Below are positions 25,524-34,011 of a stretch of 64,000 nucleotides of DNA, piece after piece. The notes under the pieces were generated by a model, which was given only the letters and a program-made list of their open reading frames with translations, was not told the DNA's origin and did no database searches. The DNA comes from Actinomadura rupiterrae (GTDB lineage Bacteria > Actinomycetota > Actinomycetes > Streptosporangiales > Streptosporangiaceae), in assembly GCF_024172125.1 (NCBI RefSeq), contig NZ_JAMZEA010000012.1, forward strand, positions 124,001 through 188,000. The letters are read 5' to 3'. The translations under genes and the position numbers were made by a program. Within the stretch, counting starts at the first letter, position 1. The number at the start of each line of letters is the position of its first letter.

Positions 25524-25756
25524 CTGGGTGGTTCCTCCTCGATCGCGTCCACCGGGCAGACTTCGATGCACTCGCCGCAGCCGGTGCACAGGTCGGGCAG
25601 CACGAGCAGGGGGCGGCCGTGCGGCCGGATCGCGTGCTCGGGGCAGGTCAGCAGGCACGCGCCGCACCCCTGGCACCGGTCGGTGACGGCGACCAGCGTC
25701 GCACGCCCCGCGCGGGCACCCGACGCGGCATGCGCCGTAGCAGCGGCTAGGACCAT
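25520..25756 (-). CDS. 2[4Fe-4S] ferredoxin in the B12 operon
   Basis: A 78-residue protein with two cluster motifs, CQGCGACLLTCP and CTGCGECIEVCP, normal for bacterial clostridial-type ferredoxins. Its ATG overlaps the cobJ stop by ten bases and its stop overlaps cobH, so it is translated with them. It may supply electrons to a reductive step in corrin synthesis, or to BluB or the cob(II)yrinate reduction before CobO; that is inference. The first ~28 residues are Ala-rich, and a later start is possible. Confidence 0.85.
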   Translation of the reverse strand: MVLAAATAHAASGARAGRATLVAVTDRCQGCGACLLTCPEHAIRPHGRPLLVLPDLCTGCGECIEVCPVDAIEEEPPR

Positions 25757-27477
25757 CGGTAGCCTCGCGGGGTGACGAAGCGGCCGGCGATGGCGCGGCT
25801 CCGGCTGGAGCCGACCAGGACGACGGTGAACATGTCGACCTGGGCCGGGTCCACCTCGGCGAGGGTGGTGAGGGTCGCGGTCTGGTCCGGTCGGGTGGCG
25901 TTGCGGACGAAGCCGACCGGCGTCTCCGGCGGGCGGTGCTCGGCGAGGATCTTCAGCGCGGCGGGCAGCTGCCAATCGCGCGCGCGTGAGCGCGGGTTGT
26001 AGAAGCAGACCGTGAAGTCGCCCTCGGCCGCGGCGCGGACGCGTCGCTCGATGACCTCCCACGGCGTGTGCAGGTCGGAGAGCGAGATGTAGGCGTGGTC
26101 GTGGCCGAGGGGCGCGCCGAGCAGGTTGGACGCGGCAACGGCGGCGGTGATGCCGGGGACGCCGTCCACCTCGATGTCCACGCCGGCGAATTCCAGCGCC
26201 GGACTCGCCATCGCGTACACCCCCGCGTCGCCGGAGCCGATCAGCGCGACGGCGTTGCCGCGCGAAGCCTCCTCGACGGCCGTCCGGGCGCGTTCCTCCT
26301 CCTGGCCGAGCCCGCTTTCGAGGACGCGCGTCCCAGGACGGACCAGGTCGCGGACCTGGTCCACGTACTGGTCCAGCCCGACGATCACCGAGGCGCGGCG
26401 CAGGGACGCCTCGGCGCGCGGGGTGAGCAGGTCGCGGGCGCCCGGGCCGAGGCCGACGATGCTGAGCCGCCCGCGCGGGGTGAGGCGGGCGACGGCGCAG
26501 GTCGCGTTGGCGGTCTTGTGCTTCGCGGCGACCAGTTCGGCGGCGCGTCCGAACGTGCGGGCGGCGTGCAGGGCGGACGCCTCGGCGACGGACGGCGTCC
26601 CGACCTCGGCCCGGACGACCTCGGACGGGTTCGGCACCTCGACCGCCGACAGGACCGCGGACGGGTAGGTGGCGACGTCCCAGCCGCGCTCGCGGGCGGC
26701 GTCCAGGATGCCCTGCTCGTCCGCCTTGAGGTCGACGGTCGCGACGCAGCGGACGGACTCGGGCGCGAGCCCGGCCTCCGCGAGCGTCTGGTCGATCAGC
26801 CCGCCGACCTCGGCGGACGACACGCCGCGCGCGGAGCCGACGCCGACGACCAGCGACGGAGGCCGGTACACGAGCCGGTTGCCGAACCAGCCGTCGTGGC
26901 ACATGCAGGTCAGCTCGGCCTCGTCGGTGATCAGGATGCCGGCGTTCGCGTCCTCGGCATCGGACGAGACGTTCGGCGGGAGCGGCGGCAGGGGCCAGGC
27001 GTCCGCGCCGTCCAGCAGGACGGGTTCGCCGGACAGGACGGCCGCGCCGACGTGCGCGAGCAGGTCCGGGTTGTGGATCGTGAAGCCGAGGTCGCGGCCG
27101 TAGGAGTCGAGCGCGGCGATGTTGGCGTTGTCGCTGGCGGTCGTGATCACCGGCTGCGTGCCGAGCACCCCGGTGAGCCGTCCGGCCAGCAGGTTCGCGC
27201 CGTGGTGGCCGCCGAGGACGGCGACGGCGAAGCTCATCGACTCGTCCACGCAGACGACCGCCGGGTCCTCGGTCTTGTGGCCGAGCAGCGGCGCGAGAAC
27301 GCGGACGGTCGCGCCGACGGCGAGGAACGACACGATCGCGTCGCAGGTCCGCCATGCCTCGCGCAGCGCGTCGGCGGGCTTGTCCTCGGTGAGGACGCGG
27401 ACCTCGCCGGGCCAGGCGGCGGCGAGGGTGGCGGCGGCGGTCCGGCCGCTCGCGGTGGCCGCGATGACCCCGATCAC
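25747..27477 (-). CDS. CbiG-CobJ fusion: cobalt-precorrin-5A hydrolase plus precorrin-3B C17-methyltransferase
   Basis: The 576-residue protein has a CbiG part at ~1-335 (VDESMSFAVAVLGGHHGANLLAG, then VVGVGSARGVSSAEVGGLI) and a CobJ/CbiH part at ~337-576 (LSIVGLGPGARDLLTPRA, SGDAGVYAMASP, PGITAAVAASNLLGAPLGHDHAYISLSDLHTPW). CbiG belongs to the anaerobic (early cobalt) route and opens the delta-lactone; the methyltransferase contracts the ring. The GTG start has GGGAG seven bases upstream and overlaps cobL by four bases. Two steps of the route are thus physically tied. Confidence 0.92.
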   Translation of the reverse strand: MIGVIAATASGRTAAATLAAAWPGEVRVLTEDKPADALREAWRTCDAIVSFLAVGATVRVLAPLLGHKTEDPAVVCVDESMSFAVAVLGGHHGANLLAGRLTGVLGTQPVITTASDNANIAALDSYGRDLGFTIHNPDLLAHVGAAVLSGEPVLLDGADAWPLPPLPPNVSSDAEDANAGILITDEAELTCMCHDGWFGNRLVYRPPSLVVGVGSARGVSSAEVGGLIDQTLAEAGLAPESVRCVATVDLKADEQGILDAARERGWDVATYPSAVLSAVEVPNPSEVVRAEVGTPSVAEASALHAARTFGRAAELVAAKHKTANATCAVARLTPRGRLSIVGLGPGARDLLTPRAEASLRRASVIVGLDQYVDQVRDLVRPGTRVLESGLGQEEERARTAVEEASRGNAVALIGSGDAGVYAMASPALEFAGVDIEVDGVPGITAAVAASNLLGAPLGHDHAYISLSDLHTPWEVIERRVRAAAEGDFTVCFYNPRSRARDWQLPAALKILAEHRPPETPVGFVRNATRPDQTATLTTLAEVDPAQVDMFTVVLVGSSRSRAIAGRFVTPRGYRWS

Positions 27478-28721
27478 AGGACACTCCCGGGTAGTTCGGT
27501 GACGGGCCGCCGGGCGGGCGGCTCGGGCGGGCGGACGGTCACGGGGCTGCGTTCGCCCCAGACGAGGTGGACGGGATTGGTCGCCGCGAGCCGGTGCACG
27601 TCGCCGGGCAGCGGCGACAGCCGGTTCGCCTGGATCTGCACGGCCTCTACTGCGAACCCTTCGGCGCGCAACGCGTCCATGGACGGCCTAACGCGCTCGA
27701 TCGCGGCAAGCGTCACGACGACCGACCGCAAGGCTCGCTCCGCGCACGCGCGCACGACCTCGGGCCCGCCGCCGCCTACGAACACCGCGTCCGGAACGGG
27801 CAGGTGGGCGAGGACGTCCGGGGCGGTTCCGCGTGAGACGGCGACCTTCACCTCGTGCGCGCGCACGTTGGCGCGGATGCGTTCGCAGGCCGCCTCGTCC
27901 TTCTCGACAGCGACGACAGCCGCGCCGAAGCGGGCGCACTCGATCGCTACCGAGCCGCTGCCCGCACCGATGTCCCACACCATGTCGCCTACGCGCGGCC
28001 CGAGCTTGGCCAGGGCGAACGCGCGGATCTCGGCCTTGGTGACGAGCGAGTCGCGATGGGAGAAGGCAGCTTCGGGGAGCGCCCAGACGGACGGTCCGGG
28101 ACGTCCTCCAGCGAGCCAGCCCTTAGCGCCGACCGATCGGCGCGCGTCAAGGACGAGCACGACGTTCGGATCCCGCCACGGACGCGTCGAAGCCTCGGCC
28201 GGACGCACGTGCACGATCCGCTCGTCCGGGCCGCCCAAGTCCTCGCACACCACGAAGGTGCGCGGAGTCTGCGGGAACAGCTCGCGCGCCAGCTCGGCAG
28301 GCCCGGCCCCGGGCGCGGTCAGGACGGCGACCTTGGGATGCGCGCGGCACGCGTTCACCGCGCGCCGAAGCTCGCGCCCGTGCGCGGACACGACGAGCGC
28401 GTCGTCCCACGGCAGCCCGGCCCGCGCGAACGCCTGCGCGACCGACGACAGCGCAGGCAGCACGCGCGGCTTGTGGCCCCGCTCCCGCAAAGCCCGCACG
28501 ATCCCGAAGAACCCCGGATCGCCGCTGGCCAGCACGACGACCTCGCCTGTCGCCTTGTCGATGGCGTCCAGAGCAGCCGGGACGTTGCCCATGACAATGG
28601 TTCGGGCGTTCGGCGGGATGGTCACGGACGCGAGGTGTCGCGCTCCGCCGACGACGAGCGTCGCGGAGGCCAGGAGTTCGGGGGCGACGGGGGCGCCGTC
28701 CAGGCCGATGACGGTGATCAT
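27474..28721 (-). CDS. cobL: Precorrin-6Y C5,15-methyltransferase/decarboxylase (CbiE-CbiT)
   Basis: The 415-residue fusion has a tetrapyrrole methylase (CbiE) at ~1-200 (MITVIGLDGAP, VVVLASGDPGFFGIVRALRERG) and a class I SAM methyltransferase (CbiT) at ~205-415 with VWDIGAGSGSVAIECAR, the SAM loop, and FVGGGGPEVVRAC. Together they methylate C-5 and C-15 and remove the acetate carboxyl. The ATG at 28721 overlaps the cbiD stop by four bases. Length is as expected for CobL. Confidence 0.95.
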   Translation of the reverse strand: MITVIGLDGAPVAPELLASATLVVGGARHLASVTIPPNARTIVMGNVPAALDAIDKATGEVVVLASGDPGFFGIVRALRERGHKPRVLPALSSVAQAFARAGLPWDDALVVSAHGRELRRAVNACRAHPKVAVLTAPGAGPAELARELFPQTPRTFVVCEDLGGPDERIVHVRPAEASTRPWRDPNVVLVLDARRSVGAKGWLAGGRPGPSVWALPEAAFSHRDSLVTKAEIRAFALAKLGPRVGDMVWDIGAGSGSVAIECARFGAAVVAVEKDEAACERIRANVRAHEVKVAVSRGTAPDVLAHLPVPDAVFVGGGGPEVVRACAERALRSVVVTLAAIERVRPSMDALRAEGFAVEAVQIQANRLSPLPGDVHRLAATNPVHLVWGERSPVTVRPPEPPARRPVTELPGSVL

Positions 28722-29938
28722 CCGGATCTCGCCATCCGGCCGAACATGCCGACCATCTTCTCGCCGGTGAAGTCGACCAGGACGACCTGCGCCGCGATCG
28801 GGCTGCGCTCGGTCCCGGCGGCCTCGGCGGCGAAGCGCTCCAGCACGCCGGCGACGCGGCGGCACAGCTCGCGCCCGCACGGTCCGAGCACCCCGGCGGC
28901 CTCCCACAGCTCGTAGGCGTGCCGTCCGGTGTTGGCGACGGCGACCTCGGCGGCCAGCTCCTCGTTCCCGGTCATGTCGCGGGTGATGTCGCCGAGCAGG
29001 GACGTGTCGACCTTCGAGCGCGTGTAGTGGGTCATCAGGATCCCGGCGGCGAGCTTGGTGAGCTTGCCCGCCATCCCGACGAACACGACCTGCGTGAGGC
29101 CGTTCTCGACGGCCCGCCGGAGCGCCGCGCCGGTGAAGTCGCCGACCTCGACGAAGCACACGTCGGGCAGCCTGGGCAGCATCTTCATCGCGCCCTTCTC
29201 GGTCCGGCCGCCCGTGCAGAGGACGAGCGTCTTCTCGCCCTGCGCGGCCATCACCGAGACGGCCTGCTCGACGCTCGCGCGCCACGAGGCCGTGGAGAAC
29301 GGGCGGACGATCCCGGTCGTCCCGAGGATCGAGATGCCGTCGAGGATGCCGAGCCGCTTGTTGGTCGTCTTGCGCGCCATCCGCTCCCCGTCGGGGACGG
29401 AGATGACCACGCGGACGCCGCGTCCGGTCGCGGGGTCGGTGAGGCCGTCCGCGTCCGGGGCCTCGTCGTACTGGACGTCGTGCAGCGCCTCGGCGACCGC
29501 GCGGGTGATCATCGCCCGCGGGACGGGGTTGATCGCCGGACCGCCCAGCTCCAGGCCGAGGCCCGGCTTGGTGACGACGCCGACGCCCTCGCCGCCGTCC
29601 AGGTCCAGGCCCGGCTCGTCCCGCCAGGACACGTCGGCGGTGATGTGCGCGCCGTGCGTGACGTCCGGGTCGTCCCCGGCGTCCTTGATGACGACGGCCC
29701 GCGCGCGCCCGCGCTCCCCGTCCGTCGCCGTCTCCTCGACCTTGAACGTGACCCGGTTGCCGGACGGGAGCGCGATCTCCACGTATCCGGGCAGGTCCTC
29801 GCCGCGCAGCAGCAGCGTCGCGGCCTTCGCGGCGGCGGTCGCGCAGGACCCGGTGGTCCAGCCGGTGCGCAGCGCCTTCTGCCGGACCTTCATCGTCCGG
29901 GGAAGGTCCGGTTCGCGCAGTTCGCGGTCGTCAGTCAT
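28718..29938 (-). CDS. cbiD: Cobalt-precorrin-5B C1-methyltransferase CbiD
   Basis: The 406-residue protein carries the CbiD signature LRTGWTTGSCATAAAKAA near residue 24, GITGIVRPFS-like sequence (LGTTGIVRPFSTASWRASV), TGGRTEKGAMKMLP and VGMAGKLTKLAAGI. CbiD methylates C-1 in the anaerobic pathway; with CbiG it shows that the pathway runs through cobalt intermediates. The ATG lies 24 bases past the cobM stop. No odd features. Confidence 0.95.
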   Translation of the reverse strand: MTDDRELREPDLPRTMKVRQKALRTGWTTGSCATAAAKAATLLLRGEDLPGYVEIALPSGNRVTFKVEETATDGERGRARAVVIKDAGDDPDVTHGAHITADVSWRDEPGLDLDGGEGVGVVTKPGLGLELGGPAINPVPRAMITRAVAEALHDVQYDEAPDADGLTDPATGRGVRVVISVPDGERMARKTTNKRLGILDGISILGTTGIVRPFSTASWRASVEQAVSVMAAQGEKTLVLCTGGRTEKGAMKMLPRLPDVCFVEVGDFTGAALRRAVENGLTQVVFVGMAGKLTKLAAGILMTHYTRSKVDTSLLGDITRDMTGNEELAAEVAVANTGRHAYELWEAAGVLGPCGRELCRRVAGVLERFAAEAAGTERSPIAAQVVLVDFTGEKMVGMFGRMARSG

Positions 29939-29962
29939 CCGTCATCCTTCGGGAGCTCGCCG

Positions 29963-30796
29963 TCAAGAGGAGCGACGAGCCTCGCGGAGGGAGCGCCGCG
30001 CGGCGGGCTCGGCACGCCGGAAACCGTGGAAGTGGCCGGGGTGGTAGAGGTGCGAGCGGGTGCCGCCGGCCGCCAGGGCCGGGCCGACCAGCACGAGCGT
30101 GTGCTTCCACAGCTTGTGCTCCTTGACGGTCGCCGACAGCTCGCCGAGCGCGCAGCGGACGATCAGCTCGTCCGGCCAGCTGCACTGGTAGGCGATCACG
30201 CACGGCGTGTCCTCGGGGTAGCCGCCTTCGAGCAGCTCGTCCTGGAGCTGGCCGGAGCGCGCCGCCGACAGGAACAGCGCCATCGTCGTGCCGTGCCGGG
30301 CGAACTCGCGGACCTCCTCGCCGGGCGGCATCGGCGTCTTGCCGCCGCCGAGCCGGGTCAGGATCACCGACTGCGCGACCTCCGGGATCGTCAGCTCGCG
30401 CCCGACCGCCGCCGCGACCGCGCTGAAGCTGGACACGCCTGGGATGACCTCGGTCTCCAGGCCCATCTCCACGCACCGGTCGAGCTGCTCCTGCAACGCG
30501 CCCCACAACGCCGGGTCGCCCGAGTGGATGCGCGCGATCGTCAGCCCCTCGGCGACGGCCCGCTCGTAGTAGGGCAGGACGCCTTCCATAGGAAGCTGCG
30601 CCGAATCGACGATCTCAGCGTCTGCGCGCGCGTGCACGAGGACGTCCGGGTGGACGAGCGAGGCGGCCCAGATCACCACGTCCGCGTCGGCGATCGCCTT
30701 CGCGGCGCGGAACGTCAGCAGATCGGCCGCGCCGGGCCCCGCGCCTACGAAGAGGACGCGACCGGTAGTCGAAGTGCCGGAATCGTCGGGGGTCAC
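29963..30796 (-). CDS. cobM: Precorrin-4 C11-methyltransferase (CobM/CbiF)
   Basis: The 277-residue SAM methyltransferase adds the C-11 methyl. It shows GRVLFVGAGPGAADLLTFRAAKAI, VRIHSGDPALWGALQEQ-type sequence (IARIHSGDPALWGALQEQ), PGVSSFSAVAAAVGRELTIPE and HLWKH-like C-terminal blocks. The GTG start at 30796 has GGAGG seven bases upstream and overlaps the GNAT-CobI stop by four bases. The C-terminal tail after HPGHFHGFRR is basic and somewhat longer than usual. Confidence 0.93.
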   Translation of the reverse strand: MTPDDSGTSTTGRVLFVGAGPGAADLLTFRAAKAIADADVVIWAASLVHPDVLVHARADAEIVDSAQLPMEGVLPYYERAVAEGLTIARIHSGDPALWGALQEQLDRCVEMGLETEVIPGVSSFSAVAAAVGRELTIPEVAQSVILTRLGGGKTPMPPGEEVREFARHGTTMALFLSAARSGQLQDELLEGGYPEDTPCVIAYQCSWPDELIVRCALGELSATVKEHKLWKHTLVLVGPALAAGGTRSHLYHPGHFHGFRRAEPAARRSLREARRSS

Positions 30797-32070
30797 AGCT
30801 TGCCTCCTCGGCTGGTCCGGCGGCCCGGAACGATCAGAGTGGAGAGATACGGCACAGGGCCGTCGATCGCGCTCGCCGGGCCGACGTCCTCGCCGGGCAG
30901 GCCGAGCCGGGCGCCGTAGACGGCGTCGTCGAGCCGTCCGGCGTCCTTGAGCTCCTGGACGACCTCGGACGCTCTGGAGCCGAACTTGTAGGCCACGACG
31001 GTGTCGCAGGCCGCGAGCGCCTCGCGGAACCCGTCGGTTCCGCCGGTCAGCGGGACGAGCGCCACCGACTCGGTGCCCTCGGCGAGGACCGTTCCCGAGC
31101 GCGCCGCGAGGTCCTGCATGGCGGTGATGCCCGGGACGGTCTCGACCGCCACGTCCGGACGATCCGCGCGGACGCTCTGCGCCAGGTAGGTGAAAGTGGA
31201 GTACACGTTCGGGTCGCCGATCGTGGCGAACACGACCGTCCGCGCGCCGCCCTCGAACGCCTCGCGCACGCGCGCGGCCGCGCCGTCCCAGGCCGCGGCG
31301 CGCTTCTCGGTGACGCCGCCGCGGTCGTTGAGCGCGAAGACGACGCGCTCGGCCTTCGCCGTGTACTCCCGGACGACCGATTCGGCGCGTCCGGGCTCGT
31401 CCAGGGCCATGACCGGAACCAGGACGACGTCGGCCTCCTGGAGGAGCCGGACGGCCTTGGCCGTGATCAGCTCGGGGTCGCCGGGCCCGACGCCGATGCC
31501 GACGAGCCGCGGCGGGCCGTCCGGGGCGGTGTCGGTGGCGAGCCGGGAGAACATCACCAGGTCGCGGTGCGCGCTGGCGCCGCGCTGGACGCCCTCGCGC
31601 CGGAACCCGGCCTTCTCCGCGACCCGCATCGAGGCGGTGTTGTCGGTGAGCGTCCGCAGCTCGACGCGGTGCAGCCCGCAGTCCACCAGCGCCCAGTCGC
31701 AGGCCAGCCGCAGCGCCTCGGTCGCGTGCCCGTTGCCGCGCGAGGCCGCGCGCAGCGCGTACCCGACCTCGCAGGTGTCGTGCGCCGAATCCACCCGGAA
31801 CAGGCCCATGAACCCGATCAGCGTGTCGGTCTCGCGGTCGGCGACCGCCAGGTGCACCGACACCCCGAACCGCTGCCCGTTGGGGACCGCCACGGTCAGC
31901 CAGTGCGCGAGCGCCTCGGCGTCGTGCACGCCGTGCAGGGTCTGCGGCAGGATCTCCGGCTCGGTCCGGACGATCTCCACCAGCGCCTCGGCGTCGTCCA
32001 GGTGCAGCTGCCGGACGATCGTCCGCTCGGCCTCCAGCCGGACGGGACGGCGGAACACGCTCTCGTTCAT
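30793..32070 (-). CDS. GNAT acetyltransferase fused to precorrin-2 C20-methyltransferase (CobI)
   Basis: The 425-residue protein joins two unlike enzymes. Residues 1-177 are a GNAT domain of the RimJ/RimL type (QLHLDDAEALVEIV, IGFMGLF, acetyl-CoA loop RGNGHATEA at 111-119, NTASMRVAEKAGFRREG). Residues ~188-425 are CobI (LVGIGVGPGDPELITAKAV, FATIGDPNVYSTFTYLA, VPGITAMQDLAA), which methylates C-20 of (cobalt-)precorrin-2. The ~10-residue linker has no ATG or GTG start codon, so this is one polypeptide. The ATG at 32070 has GGAGG upstream and overlaps cobB by four bases. What the acetyltransferase acts on is unknown. Confidence 0.93.
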   Translation of the reverse strand: MNESVFRRPVRLEAERTIVRQLHLDDAEALVEIVRTEPEILPQTLHGVHDAEALAHWLTVAVPNGQRFGVSVHLAVADRETDTLIGFMGLFRVDSAHDTCEVGYALRAASRGNGHATEALRLACDWALVDCGLHRVELRTLTDNTASMRVAEKAGFRREGVQRGASAHRDLVMFSRLATDTAPDGPPRLVGIGVGPGDPELITAKAVRLLQEADVVLVPVMALDEPGRAESVVREYTAKAERVVFALNDRGGVTEKRAAAWDGAAARVREAFEGGARTVVFATIGDPNVYSTFTYLAQSVRADRPDVAVETVPGITAMQDLAARSGTVLAEGTESVALVPLTGGTDGFREALAACDTVVAYKFGSRASEVVQELKDAGRLDDAVYGARLGLPGEDVGPASAIDGPVPYLSTLIVPGRRTSRGGKL

Positions 32071-33413
32071 CGGGTGGCGGCCTCCACGAAGCGGCGGGCG
32101 GAACCGGGCGATCCTGCCCAGTGAAGATGCAGGTAGGAGGCGACGCAACCGGGCTGGACGAATCCGGCCGGGCCTTCGGTGCTCCACTGCCACGCCGCCA
32201 TCCCACCGTGAGCCGGGTCGGTGGCCGTGCGGTGGAACTCATGGCCATGGAAGCGCTCGCCCGCGCGCGCGATGACGGAATCGGAAACCGCTACGGCAGC
32301 CCTATAGCCGAGGGTCAGTTTCAGCGTCATCGTCGCCTTCACACCAGGCAGGACGCCGCACATCGGCTTGCCGTCCAGCTCGTCCGCGAGGTAGAGGAGG
32401 CCGGCGCACTCGGCATAGAGCGGGCCCTTGAACGCGGCGATCTCCTTGCGGAGCGGCTCGTTCGCCGACAGGTCAGCGGCGTACATCTCGGGGAACCCGC
32501 CGCCGATGACGACGCCGCGCGTACCGTCCGGCAGGCGCTCGTCCCGTAGCGGATCGAACCGGACGACCTCGGCCCCGGCCGCCGCGAGCAGTTCCTCGTT
32601 CTCCGCATAGCCGAACGTGAACGCCGCCCCACCAGCCACAGCAACACGTGTCCGGGCAACGCCGTCACCCGGCGGTGTCCAGGGGTCGGCGTGGAGGTCG
32701 GGCGCGGTCCGGGCCAGGGACATGAGGGCTTCGAGGTCGCAGTGGCGTGCGACCAGGTCACCCAGGCGGCGGACGGTCTCGACGGCCTCGGCATGCCGTT
32801 CCGCCGCCGGGACGAGGCCGAGGTGGCGGGACGGCTTGGCGATGTCGTCCGTCCTCGGCAGCGCGCCCAGGACGGGGACGCCGGTCTCCTCGATCGCGTC
32901 CCGGCACAGCGCGGCGTGCGCCTCCGAGCCGACGCGGTTCAGGATGACGCCGCCGAAGCGGACGTCGCCGAACGACCGGAACCCGTGCACGAGCGCGGCG
33001 ACCGAGCGGCTCGCCGCCGACGCGTCCACGACCAGCACCACGGGCGCGTCGATCAGCGCCGCGACGTGCGCGGTCGACGCGTAGTCGCCGCCGGACGAGC
33101 CGCCCGGACCCGCCTTCGCCGCGCCGTCGAACAGCCCCATGACGCCCTCGACGACCGCGATGTCCGCACCGCGCGCGCCGTGCAGCAGCAGCGGCGTGAC
33201 CAGCGCCTCCGAGGTCAGCCACGGGTCGAGGTTGCGCCCGGGACGTCCGGTGGCGAGGCCGTGGTAGCCGGGGTCGATGTAGTCCGGACCGACCTTGTGC
33301 GGCGACACGGCGAGGCCGCGCGCGGCCAGCGCCGCCATCAGCCCGGTCGCGACGGTCGTCTTGCCGCTTCCGGAGGCAGGCGCGGCGACGACCAGCCGGG
33401 GAAGCGCTACCAC
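32067..33413 (-). CDS. cobB: Cobyrinate a,c-diamide synthase (CobB/CbiA)
   Basis: The 448-residue enzyme amidates the a and c acetates with glutamine and ATP. Its N-terminal P-loop domain reads LVVAAPASGSGKTTVATGL, VGPDYIDPGYH and VEGVMGLFDG. The C-terminal type 3 glutamine amidotransferase domain has GGGFPEMYAADLSAN, the nucleophile cysteine in LYAECAGLLYL, and a late His (FHGHEFHRT). The GTG start (33413) is preceded by the cobO gene and overlaps it by seven bases. Complete and ordinary for the family. Confidence 0.95.
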   Translation of the reverse strand: MVALPRLVVAAPASGSGKTTVATGLMAALAARGLAVSPHKVGPDYIDPGYHGLATGRPGRNLDPWLTSEALVTPLLLHGARGADIAVVEGVMGLFDGAAKAGPGGSSGGDYASTAHVAALIDAPVVLVVDASAASRSVAALVHGFRSFGDVRFGGVILNRVGSEAHAALCRDAIEETGVPVLGALPRTDDIAKPSRHLGLVPAAERHAEAVETVRRLGDLVARHCDLEALMSLARTAPDLHADPWTPPGDGVARTRVAVAGGAAFTFGYAENEELLAAAGAEVVRFDPLRDERLPDGTRGVVIGGGFPEMYAADLSANEPLRKEIAAFKGPLYAECAGLLYLADELDGKPMCGVLPGVKATMTLKLTLGYRAAVAVSDSVIARAGERFHGHEFHRTATDPAHGGMAAWQWSTEGPAGFVQPGCVASYLHLHWAGSPGSARRFVEAATR

Positions 33414-34009
33414 TCGATGCCCTTCTGGCCCTTCTGGCCCCGGTCCATCGGGTGCCTGACCTTGGTCATCTCGGTGACCAGGTCGGCGGCCTCCAGCAGC
33501 CGCGGGTCGGCGTCCCGGCCGGTGATCACGACGTGCTGGTTCCCCGGCCGGTCCTTGAGCGCGGCGAGCACGTCGTCCACGTCCACCCAGCCCCACTTCA
33601 TCGGGTAGGTGAACTCGTCCAGCACGTAGAACCGGTAGGTCTCGGCGGCGAGGTCGCGCTTGATCTGCTCCCAGCCCTCGCGCGCGTCCGCGGCGTGGTC
33701 GGCCTCGGTGCCCGCGCGCTGGATCCAGGACCAGCCCTCGCCCATCTTGTTCCAGGCGACCGTCCCGCCCTGCCCGCTCTCGCCGAGCGCCTTCAGCGCG
33801 GTCTCCTCGCCGATGCGCCACTTCGCCGACTTCACGAACTGGAACACCCCGATCGGCCAGCCCTGGTTCCAGGCGCGCAGCGCGAGCCCGAACGCGGCCG
33901 TCGACTTGCCCTTGCCGGGACCGGTGTGCACGATCAGCAGTGGCCGGTTGCGGCGCTCGCGGGTGGTCAGGCCGTCCTCCGGGACGTACTCGGGCTTGCC
34001 CTGCGGCAT
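33407..34009 (-). CDS. cobO: Cob(I)yrinic acid a,c-diamide adenosyltransferase (CobO/BtuR)
   Basis: The 200-residue ATP:corrinoid adenosyltransferase has its P-loop at LIVHTGPGKGKSTAAFG and the family blocks GVFQFVKSAKWRIGEETAL, YRFYVLDEFTYPMKWGW and HVVITGRDADPRLLEAADLVTEM. It attaches the 5'-deoxyadenosyl group to the cobalt. The ATG lies two bases after the chlI/D stop. Size is typical. Confidence 0.95.
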   Translation of the reverse strand: MPQGKPEYVPEDGLTTRERRNRPLLIVHTGPGKGKSTAAFGLALRAWNQGWPIGVFQFVKSAKWRIGEETALKALGESGQGGTVAWNKMGEGWSWIQRAGTEADHAADAREGWEQIKRDLAAETYRFYVLDEFTYPMKWGWVDVDDVLAALKDRPGNQHVVITGRDADPRLLEAADLVTEMTKVRHPMDRGQKGQKGIEW

Positions 34010-34011
34010 CG

